Source: G965212005 sp965212005
GTDB taxonomy: Bacteria > Pseudomonadota > Gammaproteobacteria > Porifericomitales > Porifericomitaceae
Reading direction: 5' to 3'
NCBI GenBank assembly: GCA_965212005.1
Contig: OZ243038.1
Coordinates: forward strand, 682,001 to 746,000
DNA length: 64,000 nucleotides
Shown here piece by piece: positions 15,001 through 24,976 of this stretch (positions are counted from its first letter, which is position 1; the number at the start of each line of letters is the position of its first letter). Under the pieces are notes generated by a model, which worked only from the letters and a program-made list of their open reading frames with translations, made no database searches and was not told the DNA's origin. Both the position numbers and the translations under genes were made by a program.

Positions 15001-16441
15001 GCGCGTCGTTCTCCCCTGTTACCATAATGGTCACCGTGCCATCGTCCGTGCCGCCCCGGCCATCCGTGATTTGGTAGGTGGCCGTCACTTCGCGGCTATC
15101 ATCCGGCGCGAGGTCTTCAAATTCTCCGTTCGGATTGAAGCTGAGGAAGCCATCGGCGTTGAGGGTGAGCGTGCCGCCGCCCGCTACGGCAATCGCTTGA
15201 CCGTCACCGGCCATCACATCCGTGCCGTTGATGGCGGCGACGAACAAGCTGTCCCCGTCCACGTCCGTGTCGTTGGTATGCACGGCAAACACCACCTCCG
15301 TATCCTCGTTGGTTTCAACGGCATCCGCCACCGCCACCGGCGCGTCGTTCTCCCCTGTGACCGTAATGGTCACCGTGCCCTCGTCCGTGCCGTCCCGGCC
15401 ATCCGTGATTTGGTAGGTGGCCGTCACTTCGCGGATATCATCCGGCGCGAGGTCTTCAAATTCGCCGTTCGGATTGAAGCTGAGGAAGCCATCGGCGTTG
15501 AGGGTGAGCGTGCCGCCGTCCGTTACGGCAATCGCTTGACCGTCACCGGCAATCACATCCGTGCCGTTGATGGCGGCGACGAACAAGCTGTCCCCGTCCA
15601 CGTCCACGTCGTTGGTATGCACGTCAAACACCACCGCCGTATCCTCGTTGGTTTCAACGGCATCATCCACCGCCACCGGCGCGTCGTTCTCCCCTGTTAC
15701 CATAATGGTCACCGTGCCATCGTCCGTGCCGCCCCGGCCATCCGTGATTTGGTAGGTGGCCGTCACTTCGCGGATATCATCCGGCGCGAGGTCTTCAAAT
15801 TCTCCGTTCGGATTGAAGCTGAGGAAGCCATCGGCGTTGAGGGTGAGCGTGCCACCGTCCGTTACGGCAATCGCTTGACCATCACCGGCCATCACATCCG
15901 TGCCGTTGATGGCGGCGACGAACAAGATGCCCCCGTCCACGTCCGTGTCGTTGGTATGCACGTCAAACACCACCTCCGTATCCTCGTTGGTTTCAACGGC
16001 GTCATCCTCCGCCACCGGCGCGTCGTTCTCCCCTGTGACCATAATGGTCACCGTACCATCGTCCGTGCCGCCCCGGCCATCCGTGATTTGGTAGGTGGCA
16101 GTCACTTCGCGGCGCTCACCCGGCGCGAGGTCTTCAAATTCGCCGTTCGGATTGAAGCTGAGTCTGCCATCGGCGTTGAGGGTGAGCGTGCCGCCGTCCG
16201 TTACGGCAATCGCTTGACCGCCACCGGCCATCACATCCGTGCCGTTGATGGCGGCGACGGACAAGCTGTCCCCGTCCACGTCCACGTCGTTGGTATGCAC
16301 GTCAAACACCACCGCCGTATCCTCGTTGGTTTCAACGGCATCAGCCACCGCCACCGGCGCGTCGTTCTCCCCTGTTACCATAATGGTCACCGTGCCATCG
16401 TCCGTGCCGCCCCGGCCATCCGTGATTTGGTAGGTGGCCGT
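1..16441 (-). CDS. Giant cadherin-like/VCBS repeat surface protein, continuation (partial, runs off left edge)
   Basis: This is the continuation, after a one-base frameshift, of the gene that starts at 22143. The frame is open without a stop from 16441 to the left edge, about 5,480 codons, so the C-terminus and export signal are not visible. It is built of two alternating beta-sandwich repeats. The 113-aa type carries NEDTAVVFDVHTNDVDVDG and ends in ITDGRGGTDDGTVTITVTGEND (Big_9/cadherin-like). The 101/102-aa type carries VAEGGTATTL, DNDSD, GTFSYTHDGSE and SDSFTY (VCBS/cadherin-like). Asp-rich loops suggest Ca2+ binding. Between about 11209 and 12165 the array is interrupted by three divergent canonical cadherin repeats (ATDPD, SGEITFTG, VTDNEG motifs). 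A PKD-like Ig domain follows at about 12165-12460. The likely role is a cell-surface or released adhesin. It could be a pseudogene fragment if the frameshift is real. Confidence 0.85.
541..5023 (-). repeat. Higher-order tandem repeat, 1287-bp unit, about 3.5 copies
   Basis: Equivalent positions recur at 588, 1875, 3162 and 4449 (exactly 1287 bp apart). The same holds at 891/2178/3465/4752 and 1290/2577/3864. One unit is two 113-aa repeats (2 x 339 bp) plus one 102-aa (306 bp) and one 101-aa (303 bp) repeat, i.e. 429 aa. The copies are almost identical at nucleotide level; I noticed one A/G difference near 1582 versus 2868. Neighbouring monomers inside a unit differ clearly, so whole tetramers were amplified recently. 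Confidence 0.92.
5036..10140 (-). repeat. Higher-order tandem repeat, 1248-bp unit, about 4 copies
   Basis: Equivalent positions recur at 5394, 6642, 7890 and 9138 and at 5151, 6399, 7647, 8895 and 10143 (1248 bp apart). One unit is one 113-aa repeat (339 bp) plus three 101-aa repeats (3 x 303 bp), i.e. 416 aa. Copies two and four (around 6945-7502 and 9441-9998) match each other better than they match copy three, which points to a further 2496-bp periodicity or to gene conversion. Confidence 0.9.
13112..14335 (-). repeat. Tandem array of four 306-bp (102-aa) cadherin-like units
   Basis: Four consecutive units, with equivalent points at 13227, 13533, 13839 and 14145, differ by only a few bases. 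The whole span is 1224 bp, exactly 4 x 306. They encode the longer variant of the VAEGGTATTL/DNDSD repeat and lie inside the giant gene without disturbing its frame. Confidence 0.9.
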
Positions 16442-17385
16442 CCTTCGCGGATATCATCCGGCGCGAGGTCTTCAAATTCGCCGTTCGGATTGAAGCTGAG
16501 TCTGCCATCGGCGTTGAGGGTGAGCGTGCCGCCGTCCGTTACGGCAATCGCTTGACCGCCACCGGCCATCACATCCGTGCCGTTGATGGCGGCGACGGAC
16601 AAGCTGTCCCCGTCCACGTCCACGTCGTTGGTATGCACGTCAAACACCACCGCCGTATCCTCGTTGGTTTCAACGGCATCAGCCACCGCCACCGGCGCGT
16701 CGTTCTCCCCTGTGACCGTAATGGTCACCGTGCCATCGTCCGTGCCGCCCCGGCCATCCGTGATTTGGTAGGTGGCCGTCACTTCGCGGATATCATCCGG
16801 CGCGAGGTCTTCAAATTCGCCGTTCGGATTGAAGCTGAGGAAGCCATCGGCGTTGAGGGTGAGCGTGCCGCCGCCCGTTACGGCAATCGCTTGACCGTCA
16901 TCGGCCATCACAGCCGTGCCGTTGATGGCGGCGACCAACAAGGGGCCCCCGTCCACGTCCACGTCGTTGGTATGCACGTCAAACACCACCGCCGTATCCT
17001 CGTTGGTTTCAACGGCATCATCCACCGCCACCGGCGCGTCGTTCTCCCCTGTGACCGTAATGGTCACCGTGCCATCGTCCGTGCCACCCCGGCCATCCGT
17101 GATTTGGTAGGTGGCAGTCACTTCGCGGCGCTCATCCGGCGCGAGGTCTTCAAATTCGCCGTTCGGATTGAAGCTGAGGAAGCCATCGGCGTTGAGGGTG
17201 AGCGTGCCGCCGTCCGTTACGGCAATCGCTTGACCGTCATCGGCCATCACAGCCGTGCCGTTGATGGCGGCGACCAACAAGGGGCCCCCGTCCACATCCA
17301 CGTCGTTGGTATGCACGTCAAACACCACCGCCGTATCCTCGTTGGTTTCAACGGCATCATCCACCGCCACCGGCGCGTCGTTCTC
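14336..17385 (-). repeat. Tandem array of nine 339-bp (113-aa) cadherin-like units
   Basis: Equivalent points lie at 14544, 14883, 15222, 15561, 15900, 16239, 16577, 16916 and 17255. The span is 3050 bp, i.e. 9 x 339 minus the one deleted base at 16442. Each unit encodes the NEDTAVVF/DVDVDG/ITDGRGGTD repeat. This homopolymeric array contrasts with the mixed tetramers further downstream in the gene. Confidence 0.92.
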
Positions 17386-20300
17386 CGGCGTTACCGTGAT
17401 CGTCACCGTCGCCGGGGCGCTGTCCAAATCGCCGTCGTTCACGATATAGGTGAAGCTGTCACTGCTGGTTTCGCTACCGTCGTGGACATAGCTGAAGGTG
17501 CCGTCTGCGTTCAGCGTCAGTGCGCCGTTGGCCGGGACGCTATCCACCATGACCGTCAATGCGTTGGTAGCCGTATCCGCATCACTGTCGTTGGCCAGCA
17601 CGTTCAACGCGCCATCCATCAGCGTCGTCGCCGTGCCGCCCTCGGCCACCGTGATTTCGTCAGCCACCGCCACCGGTGCGTCGTTCACCGGCGTCACCGT
17701 AATCGTTACCGTCGCCGGGGCGCTGTCGTCGGCGCCGTCGTTTGCGATATAGGTGAAGCTGTCGCTGCTGGTTTCGCTACCGTCGTGGGTATAGCTGAAG
17801 GTGCCGTCCAGGTTCAGCGTCAGTGCGCCGTTGTCCGGGGCGGTAGCCATCCGAACCGTCAACTCGGCGGTGGGCGTCTCCACGTCACTGTCGTTGTCGC
17901 GCACACTCAATGCGCCACCGGTCAGGGTCGTTGCCGTGCCGCCTTCGGCCACCGTGATTGCGTCAGCCACCGCCACCGGTGCCTCGTTCTCCCCTGTGAC
18001 CGTAATAGTCACCGTGCCCTCGTCCGTGCCGCCCCGGCCATCCGTGATTTGGTAGGTGGCCGTCACTTCGCGGCTCTCATCCGGCACGAGGTCTTCAAAT
18101 TCGCCGTTCGGATTGAAGCTGAGGAAGCCATCGGCGTTGAGGGTGAGCGTGCCGCCGCCCGTTACGGCAATCGCTTGACCGTCATCGGCCATCACATCCG
18201 TGCCGTTGATGGCGGCGACGAACAAGCTGTCCCCGTCCACGTCCACGTCGTTGGTATGCACGTCAAACACCACCACCGTATCCTCGTTGGTTTCAACGTC
18301 ATCATCCACCGCCACCGGCGCGTCGTTCTCCGGCGTTACAGTAATCGTCACCGTCGCCGGGGCGCTGTCTCGTTCGGTGTCGTTCACGATATAGGTGAAA
18401 CTGTCGCTATCATCCTCATCGCCGTTGTGGGTGTACGTGAAAGTGCCGTCCTCATCCAAATCCAATGCGCCGTGGGCCGGGCCGGTATTTACTCTGACCG
18501 TCAATGCGTTGGTCGCCGTTTCCGCATCACTATCGTTATCCCGTACGCTCGTGGTTGTGCCATCCGTCAGGGTCGTTGCCGTGCCGCCTTCGGCCACCGT
18601 GACCGTATCATCCACCGCCACCGGTGCGTCGTTCTCCGGCGTCACCATAATCGTTACCGTCGCCGGGACGCTGTCCAGCGCGCCGTCGTTTGCGATATAG
18701 GTGAAGCGGTCGCTGACGGTTTCGCTACCGTCGTGGGTATAGCTGAAGGTGCCGTCCGGGTTCAGGGTTAGTGCGCCGTTGGTCGGATCGGTATCCACCC
18801 TGACCGTCAGCGAATCGGTTTCCGTTTCCGCATCACTGTCGTTGTCCCGTACGCTCGTGGTTGTGCCATCCGTCAGCGCCGTCGCCGTGCCGCCTTCGGC
18901 CACCGTGATCGCATCATCCTCCGCCACCGGCGCGTCGTTCTCCGGCGTTACCGTGATCGTCACCGTCGCCGGGGCGCTGTCCAGAGCACCGTCGTTCACG
19001 GTATAGGTGAAGCTGTCGCTACTCGTCTCGCTGCCGTTGTGGGCGTAACTGAAGGTGCCGTCCTCGTTCAGTGTCAACAGGCCGTTCGCCGAGGTCGCCA
19101 TCAGCGTAACTCTCAACGACCCGGCGGCCGTATCCACGTCACTATCGTTGTCCAACACACTCAATGCGCCACCGGTCAGGGTCGTTGCCGTACCGCCTTC
19201 GGCCACCGTGATCGCATCAGCCACCGCCATCGGCGCGTCGTTCTCCCCTGTGACCATAATGGTCACCGTGCCCTCGTCCGTGCCGCCCCGACCATCCGTG
19301 ATTTGGTAGGTGGCCGTCACTTCGCGGATATCATCCGGCGCGAGGTCTTCAAATTCTCCGTTCGGATTGAAGCTGAGGAAGCCATCGGCGTTGAGGGTGA
19401 GCGTGCCGCCGCCCGTTACGGCAATCGCTTGACCGTCACCGACAATCACATTCGTGCCGTTGATGGCGGCGACGAACAAGATGTCCCCGTCCACGTCCAC
19501 GTCGTTGGTATGCACGTCAAACACCAGCGCCGTATCCTCGTTGGTTTCAACGTCATCATCCACCGCCACCGGCGCGTCGTTCGCGCCGAACACCGTGATC
19601 ACGACCACTATCACCACATCATCTCCCTCCACGGCGAAGGCGTCAGTCTCGCGGGCGCCCGCGGCCAGCGCGTTGGTCTCGGGGTCTCCATTGTCCAACC
19701 TGTAGGTCCAGGCACCGTCTTCGGTCAGGGTGAACCGGCCGTAAATACCGACAACGTCCAGTGCCGTTACGGTCTCCGGGTCGTCCGGATCGCTGATGGT
19801 CAGCCGGCCCGTGGCTTCGGTGCGGCTCGGGTCATCCTCGGCCACTTCGCCACCCACATCGCCGCCAACGACGGCCGGGTCGTTCTGCGGCGTCACTGTA
19901 ATGGTCACGGTGGCCACGTTACTCTGCGCCCCCTCTTCATCCCTGGCACGGTAGGTAAAACTATCGCTGGTGGTCTCACTGCCGACGTGCATATAGGTAA
20001 AGGTGCCGTCTTCGTTCAGAGCCAGCTCTCCATGGATCGGGGACGCCACCAGCACCGCCATCAGGGGGATGACCAATGGCTCGGCGTCACTGTCGTTCAT
20101 CAGTACGCTGGTTGTGCCGTCCGCCAGCGTCGTTGCGGTGCCGCCTTCGACCACGGTGATGGCATCATTCACCGCCACCGGGGCCGTATTCGGCTCCTCA
20201 GACAGGGGCACCACCGTGACGGCGACCGTGGGAGAGAATAAGAACGTAATATTATCAACGCCTTTCACTCCCAGCATCAGCTCAACGGTAACCTCACCGG

Positions 20301-22143
20301 TTACACCGATCAGCGGCGCCGTCCAGAATGTTTCCAGCGCAGATTCATCGGCAAATTTCGACACCGCGAGAGGAGTCTGACGTACCCCTTCCCACCGATA
20401 AGTCAACTCTTCAGGCGGCTGTTCGATGCCCATACCAACACCCACCACCCTGATTGTACTGCCCACCCGCACGATTACACCATCTGCCGGCTCGATGATC
20501 ATCGCCGTCGGGTCATCACGGGTACCAATAACCGTGACCGAAACCTTCACCGTTGTGCCATCTGCCGTCGTAACGGTGAACGAGTCCAACACAGCGACCG
20601 CGCCCCGTAGCGCCTGGGTGGCCGGCAAACTGTTGTTTATATCATAAACCCAGATGCCATCGGTCATAACGGAGAAGGTTCCATAAAGACCGTCTGTCTC
20701 CCGCGGCACAAACATCTCCTGGTCCGGGCCATCCGGGTCCATAATCCGGATCACGCTGCCCGACGTGCGGGATTCCTCCTGGTCTTCCACAACAGACTCA
20801 AAGTAAACAATCTCGCCGTCATCGTTAGCGTCGTCGGGGAACGTCGCCGGCTGGTTGTCCACCGATACCACCGCGATAGCGAAGGTCAGGGAAGTGTCGG
20901 CGGTGCGGCTGACCGCCCGGTAGGTATAGATAGTGGAACTTCGCGGTTCCATCGGCGTACCAGTGATGGTCGGAGGCCTGGCCTCGGAGTCAAAGGTCAG
21001 CCCGGGAGGCGGATCCGGGGAAAGGGTGTAGCTGAGCATGCCTTCGCCACCGATGGCCACCGGCAAAGTCAGGGGGGTAATACCCCGGCCTACGGTGTAC
21101 CTCTGATCATCGATAATGTCCGCACCGAAACTAGGCATGGCAGCGGCTGCCACCGTAATGGTAAAGATCAGGGTTGCGATGTCGGAGTCGGCGTCCGTCA
21201 CCAAATAAGTGTATGTCACTTCGTCCAGGGAGCTCGCCGGCGTACCGGAAAGCACCCGGCTGTCGGCGTCAAAAATCAGCCCGTCCGGAATTTCCGACAA
21301 GCTATAGGTGAACGCACCACTGCCGCCGATGGCTTCCGGCAGGGTCAAAGAGGTGATCTCCATACCGGCAACGTAATTCTGGTCCATGATGGTTGCCCCG
21401 CCGAAGCTCAGCGCGATAGCCGGCGGCGCACGTATCGTGAGCATAAAAGTCAACGACACTTCAGAGCCATCCCTGCCCCTGGCCGTGAACGACACCGGCA
21501 TGGGACTCGCCGTTATCCTCGGGAGACCGCTGAGTCTGCGGGTGATCTCATCAAGTTCCACGCCGGGCACTTCCGGGCTTATTTTGTATAAAATCGTCCC
21601 GACGCCACCTGTCGCCGCCAGGCCAAAACTGGCGATATCGACAGGCACACCGACCCGGAGTTGCAAGTCCATGATTGTGCCGCCCTCGGGGAAAGCCAGT
21701 TCGTCTGTTCCCAGGATTCTGACTGTTACCTCAGTGGTGCGGATGATAGCAGCAGTCACTGTAGTCACCGAAAATATATCTTCGAGAAACTCACCATTGT
21801 TCAACATGTCCACAGCCGGATTACTGTTGTCCAGGGTGTAGGACCAGGACCATATCGTGCCTGTTGTCGTCTCCGTTGACTTAAGGCTGAATATCCCATA
21901 CATGCCAACTGTCTCGTCCTGCGCCACAAATTCAGAAGGCACGGGGATACCATCTTGAGTAAGGCTTATGGTGAATTCTATGCTAGGCGCCGTACCGTCA
22001 TCCTCGGTAACCAGGCCCACGGGACTTGTAAATCCGAATATCTGCGCCGAGGCATGCCGTGCCGGAGTAAAAGCAAGTACCAGGGCAAACAGGCCGAGAC
22101 AGGCGATGCCGCGCAAGCCGGCATACTGCAAATCGTGCGGCAT
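16387..22143 (-). CDS. Giant cadherin-like/VCBS repeat surface protein, N-terminal part (frame broken by 1-bp deletion)
   Basis: The N-terminal 1,901 codons are genuine. The last 17 residues before the stop at 16387 are out of frame, after the deletion at 16442/16443. A Sec signal peptide is clear: hydrophobic core CLGLFALVLAF, AxA-type cleavage site HASA|Q near residue 33. Domains by rough residue: a VCBS-like module (36-150), three He_PIG/putative-Ig modules (165-435, with motifs such as LSGTP), a VCBS module (436-545), a PKD-like module (545-650), a cadherin-like module (655-755), another VCBS module (757-860), then alternating 113-aa and 101/102-aa repeats to the break. The start at 22143 directly precedes the signal peptide; the ribosome-binding site is weak. 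The upstream region is AT-rich and unlike those of the three paralogs to the right, so this gene belongs to a different family. The domains suggest adhesion; no enzymatic motif is visible. Confidence 0.85.
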   Translation of the reverse strand: MPHDLQYAGLRGIACLGLFALVLAFTPARHASAQIFGFTSPVGLVTEDDGTAPSIEFTISLTQDGIPVPSEFVAQDETVGMYGIFSLKSTETTTGTIWSWSYTLDNSNPAVDMLNNGEFLEDIFSVTTVTAAIIRTTEVTVRILGTDELAFPEGGTIMDLQLRVGVPVDIASFGLAATGGVGTILYKISPEVPGVELDEITRRLSGLPRITASPMPVSFTARGRDGSEVSLTFMLTIRAPPAIALSFGGATIMDQNYVAGMEITSLTLPEAIGGSGAFTYSLSEIPDGLIFDADSRVLSGTPASSLDEVTYTYLVTDADSDIATLIFTITVAAAAMPSFGADIIDDQRYTVGRGITPLTLPVAIGGEGMLSYTLSPDPPPGLTFDSEARPPTITGTPMEPRSSTIYTYRAVSRTADTSLTFAIAVVSVDNQPATFPDDANDDGEIVYFESVVEDQEESRTSGSVIRIMDPDGPDQEMFVPRETDGLYGTFSVMTDGIWVYDINNSLPATQALRGAVAVLDSFTVTTADGTTVKVSVTVIGTRDDPTAMIIEPADGVIVRVGSTIRVVGVGMGIEQPPEELTYRWEGVRQTPLAVSKFADESALETFWTAPLIGVTGEVTVELMLGVKGVDNITFLFSPTVAVTVVPLSEEPNTAPVAVNDAITVVEGGTATTLADGTTSVLMNDSDAEPLVIPLMAVLVASPIHGELALNEDGTFTYMHVGSETTSDSFTYRARDEEGAQSNVATVTITVTPQNDPAVVGGDVGGEVAEDDPSRTEATGRLTISDPDDPETVTALDVVGIYGRFTLTEDGAWTYRLDNGDPETNALAAGARETDAFAVEGDDVVIVVVITVFGANDAPVAVDDDVETNEDTALVFDVHTNDVDVDGDILFVAAINGTNVIVGDGQAIAVTGGGTLTLNADGFLSFNPNGEFEDLAPDDIREVTATYQITDGRGGTDEGTVTIMVTGENDAPMAVADAITVAEGGTATTLTGGALSVLDNDSDVDTAAGSLRVTLMATSANGLLTLNEDGTFSYAHNGSETSSDSFTYTVNDGALDSAPATVTITVTPENDAPVAEDDAITVAEGGTATALTDGTTTSVRDNDSDAETETDSLTVRVDTDPTNGALTLNPDGTFSYTHDGSETVSDRFTYIANDGALDSVPATVTIMVTPENDAPVAVDDTVTVAEGGTATTLTDGTTTSVRDNDSDAETATNALTVRVNTGPAHGALDLDEDGTFTYTHNGDEDDSDSFTYIVNDTERDSAPATVTITVTPENDAPVAVDDDVETNEDTVVVFDVHTNDVDVDGDSLFVAAINGTDVMADDGQAIAVTGGGTLTLNADGFLSFNPNGEFEDLVPDESREVTATYQITDGRGGTDEGTVTITVTGENEAPVAVADAITVAEGGTATTLTGGALSVRDNDSDVETPTAELTVRMATAPDNGALTLNLDGTFSYTHDGSETSSDSFTYIANDGADDSAPATVTITVTPVNDAPVAVADEITVAEGGTATTLMDGALNVLANDSDADTATNALTVMVDSVPANGALTLNADGTFSYVHDGSETSSDSFTYIVNDGDLDSAPATVTITVTPENDAPVAVDDAVETNEDTAVVFDVHTNDVDVDGGPLLVAAINGTAVMADDGQAIAVTDGGTLTLNADGFLSFNPNGEFEDLAPDERREVTATYQITDGRGGTDDGTVTITVTGENDAPVAVDDAVETNEDTAVVFDVHTNDVDVDGGPLLVAAINGTAVMADDGQAIAVTGGGTLTLNADGFLSFNPNGEFEDLAPDDIREVTATYQITDGRGGTDDGTVTITVTGENDAPVAVADAVETNEDTAVVFDVHTNDVDVDGDSLSVAAINGTDVMAGGGQAIAVTDGGTLTLNADGRLSFNPNGEFEDLAPDDIREGRPPTKSRMAGAARTMAR
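16442..16443. other. Single-base deletion (frameshift) in the giant repeat gene
   Basis: All other 339-bp units read GTGACGGCC at this point on the minus strand. Here one T is missing (GGACGGCC). The distance between equivalent points of neighbouring units is therefore 338 instead of 339 bp. The register of the open frame changes exactly here, and the protein continues perfectly in the new frame. It could be a real inactivating mutation or an assembly/sequencing error in a highly repetitive region. Confidence 0.9.
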
Positions 22144-22343
22144 TAGCGTTTACCCGCCGGAGCTTGGCCAAACGATAGCATCGCCAGCGCACCCGGACGG
22201 CACGGCACAGGAATCAAGTGCACCTCCATATAGATACTCCCTCGTAGATACTTCCCCGGGATGGAAAACAACTAATACACCTTATTAATCAAAAGATTTG
22301 AGACTAAATATAAGCGAGAATGGAGGAGAGTACCATATGTTAT
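22144..22343 (-). promoter_or_regulatory. AT-rich upstream region of the giant repeat gene
   Basis: This gap between the start codon and the IS remnant is much more AT-rich than anything nearby, especially 22265-22340. It presumably carries the promoter of the giant gene, but I could not fix a convincing -35/-10 pair. It shares no obvious sequence with the leaders of the three paralogous genes. Confidence 0.4.
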
Positions 22344-23278
22344 ATGGGGCCACCACATTCTGGACAAATCCGGGAGTTGCAAATACGCCAGCAGGCAACC
22401 GTTGAAACCGCGCTGATCATCCGACGGCAAGTCTTCCTGGTAGTCCACGAATTCCTCTTGCACGGTGCGCTTGAAGCGCTCGCTGCAGGCGTTCCTCTTC
22501 GGGCAGCGCGGGCAAGTGTAGCAGTGGCACCAGCCTTGCTGTTTGGCATATTCGTCCAAGACGCCGGCGAACTCGCTGCCGTTATCGCTCAGCACCTGCC
22601 GGATGGAGCCCGGGAAGACCGTTTTGACAGGCTCGCGAAGCGCGTGGCGTGGCGGCTGTTGATGCCATTGGTGGCAAAGGCGAAGCGGAAGCGGCTGGCG
22701 TGATCGGTGGCGGTGAAGATAGATTGGCGGCAACCGTTGATGAAATGCAGCACCGTATCAAAGGCCACGCAGTGGCCGGGGATGTCAGTGCGCCCCTTGC
22801 GGCCGAGGCGCAACGGAGTGCTGCGCATCTTGTCGGGGGCGCCGGGGCACGGCAGCAGGCGGCGCCCGGCGCACCACGGCACGAGCAGCACCTGCAGTTT
22901 CTCTTTTGGGCAAGCGCCGGCGCAGCTCGCGGATATGCGTGATGATCTCCGCCGGCCATTGCCGCCGGCGCCTTTGCTTCAGTGCGCAGCTGCGGTCCTG
23001 CAGCGCACGCCAGCCGATTGCGCGCCAGCCGCGGCACCAGGCGTAGCGCGAGGAGCGGCTGGTGTGATCCATGGTTGCCGCCAGACCGTGTTTTTCCCAG
23101 AATACCAGGGCGGCGCGCTTTTGCCTGGCCGAAAGGCTCATGTTGCTCTCCTTTATGCCTGAAGAAGCAACATTGTAAAAACCGCGTACGTGTATACCCG
23201 CGGAAGCCGACGTGCTGGATCAGCCTGTCGGCCTCCTTTGTTCAGCAGGCCATGAGTCCAGAATGTTTCCGGCCCTAT
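22344..23278 (-). mobile_element. Degenerate DDE-transposase IS, copy 1
   Basis: The element is bounded at 22344-22370 by TGGGGCCACCACAT-CTGGAC. At 23254-23278 it is bounded by an imperfect inverted copy (GTCCAGAATGT...GGCCC). The same end sequence is found at the two other remnants (37503 and 47719). It holds a broken transposase gene and lies between the giant gene's upstream region and a conserved non-coding flank. Confidence 0.75.
22360..23141 (-). pseudogene. Broken integrase-core (rve) transposase of IS copy 1
   Basis: The N-terminal part starts at 23141, after a good GGAG ribosome-binding site, and contains the helix-turn-helix region (FWEKHGLAATMDHTSR). At least two frameshifts follow. 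The catalytic segments are in different frames: AFDTVLHFINGC (first D), VLSDNGSEF (second D), then NACSERFKRTVQEEF (E). The DDE triad, HTH and rve fold indicate an IS481/IS3-like transposase. It cannot be translated as one protein, so the copy is dead in cis. Confidence 0.8.
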
Positions 23279-23633
23279 GCAGCCTTTGTATAGGTCCATA
23301 ACAGATGGCAGGCCCATAACTGGCACGCCGGGTGGTTGACCGGCGCGGCGCGAGCGTCAATGAGTGAACAGCTGGCGGCGCCATGCCGTCGCGTACGCCC
23401 GGCGCTATCGCCAGGCAAAGCGTGCCATAGGGGCGGTGGTGAAGCCCCCGGCGCGGCGTGTTTCGCGGGCCCGGGGGACGCCGGGGGTCACGGGCCAATC
23501 CGGCCCCTCCTTGCCAGGGGGGGCGGTACATCGGCACGGCAACCTCCCCTGCCTCCCTTGTCAGAGGGGGGGCCAGTACGTCGGCACGCCAACCCCCCTT
23601 GCTCCCCTTATCAGGGGGGGCCGGTACGCCGGG
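23279..23633. repeat. Conserved non-coding flank plus GC-hairpin repeats
   Basis: No gene is seen here. 23279-23400 is a conserved flank (GCCTTTGTA, TCCATAACAGATGGCAGGCC, GCGTCAATGAGTG) that recurs near 25840, 37890 and 48915. 23400-23633 holds the array unit (GCGTGTTTCGCGGGCC, CACGGGCCAATCCGG). It also has three hairpins of the form CCCCCT-TGYC-AGGGGG, each followed by a GGTACGTCGGCACGCC-like spacer. Confidence 0.7.
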
Positions 23634-23638
23634 GTACT

Positions 23639-24878
23639 AACCGGGCACATAGGTAACATTATGGAGGCCAAACTACCGATAGGATGCCTGCCATGCCCTG
23701 GAAACAAGTGGATACCATGACCCAAAGACAATTATTCATCAACGACTGGCTCAGCCGGGCATTTTCCATGCGTCACCTGTGTGGGCGCTATGATATATCC
23801 CCGAAAACCGGCTACAAGTGGGTTTTGCGCTTCCGGGCAAAGGGGGTAGCCGGGCTGGTCGATCACAGCCGTGCGCGGCACACTCAGGCGCATCGGGTTT
23901 CACCGGAGATGTCCGGCATCATCCTGCAATGCAAGTACAGTTATCCGCGGTGGGGGCCGAAGACCATTCACTCGTGGTTGTATCGCACGCACCCGGACCT
24001 TGAGGCGCCGGCGGTGAGCACGATAGGCGAGATACTGAACAAGCGGGCTGGTGAAGCCGCGCAGGAAGCGCCCCAAGACCCCGCCCCACAGCCAGCCGTT
24101 GCTGCACGCGACGGGCGCTAATGTGTTGTGGAGTGCGGATTTCAAGGGTCCATTCAAGACTGGTGACGGGCGCAAGTGCTATCCGCTGACGGTGAGCGAC
24201 AACTACAGCCGCTATTTGCTGGTGTGTCAGTGCTGTTGGGGGATTGGGAGTGATGCGGTACAACGGATATATCGGCGTGGGTTTGAGGAATACGGGGTGC
24301 CGGATGCGGTCCGCACGGACAATGGCTGGCCGTTTGCGGCGAGTAGTTTGGGCGGGCTGGGGCCATTGGGGGTGTGGCTGGTGAAGCTGGATGTGATGCC
24401 GGAGCGGATAAAGCCGGGTTGTCCGCAGCAGAACGGACGCCATGAGCGCATGCACCGCACGCTCAAGGAAGCAACAGCAACGCCGCCGGCGGGCAACGCC
24501 CGTGCTCAACAGCGGGCGTTCAACCGCTTCCGGCGGGAATACAATGAGCAGCGCCCGCATCACAGCCTCAAGTTGGGACAATGCCCGGGCGATGTATACC
24601 AGCCCTCGCCGAGGCGTTACCGTGAGCAGTTCCGCCGGGGCATTCAATACCCGGCGCATCTGCAAGTGCGCCAGGTGCGGCACTGCGGCAGCATCAAATG
24701 ACGGGGCCGGGAAATCTACCTCAACCGGTGGCTGAAAGGGGAACCGGTGGGACTGGAAGAGATCGGCCCGGGCCGCTGGCTGCTGTACTTCGGACGTCTG
24801 CCGCTGGGGGTGATAGACCAACGCTTGCCTAAAATACAACGCCCGGTATGATAAAAGTGTTACCCATGTGCCCGGACT
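23639..24878 (+). mobile_element. Degenerate IS481-family element
   Basis: Inverted ends are visible: CCGGGCACATAGGTAACA at 23641-23658 and its inverted partner TGTTACCCATGTGCCCGG at 24859-24876. Between them lies a damaged transposase gene on the plus strand, opposite to all large genes of the window. The element sits inside the GC-hairpin repeat region. A similar orphan end is present at 49624-49648. Confidence 0.82.
23693..24851 (+). pseudogene. IS481-family transposase, inactivated by frameshift and nonsense mutation
   Basis: The protein begins MPWKQ, as is usual in the family. It has a helix-turn-helix (LCGRYDISPKTGYKWVLRF) and the rve core with all three catalytic residues: WSADFKG (D), VRTDNGWPF (D) and NGRHERMH (E). 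A one-base deletion near 24046 shifts the frame (KRG-LVKPRRK is read as KRAGEAA). A TGA at 24699-24701 replaces what is probably a Trp codon before RGREIYLNRWL. The same frame then continues to a normal end (TGA 24849-24851). Two independent lesions make it a pseudogene. Confidence 0.88.
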
Positions 24879-24913
24879 TACAGGTTGGGCTGGGGTGGTG
24901 GGTCCGGGCAAAC

Positions 24914-24940
24914 CTCCACGCCTCCGCGTGGAGAATTTTT
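24914..24940 (+). terminator. Hairpin with T-tract
   Basis: CTCCACGC-CTCC-GCGTGGAG is a perfect 8-bp stem followed by AATTTTT. It has the form of a rho-independent terminator reading on the plus strand, just beyond the right end of the IS481-type element. Confidence 0.55.
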
Positions 24941-24976
24941 ATCGCAAGGTAAGTTGGGCTTGGGGTTTGGTCAAAA

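Noticed and set aside
22998..24911. Short Pro/Arg/Ala-rich open frames on both strands around the IS remnants and hairpin arrays
   Set aside because: They overlap IS remnants or palindromic repeats, lack ribosome-binding sites and conserved domains, and their frames are not preserved between copies of the repeats.
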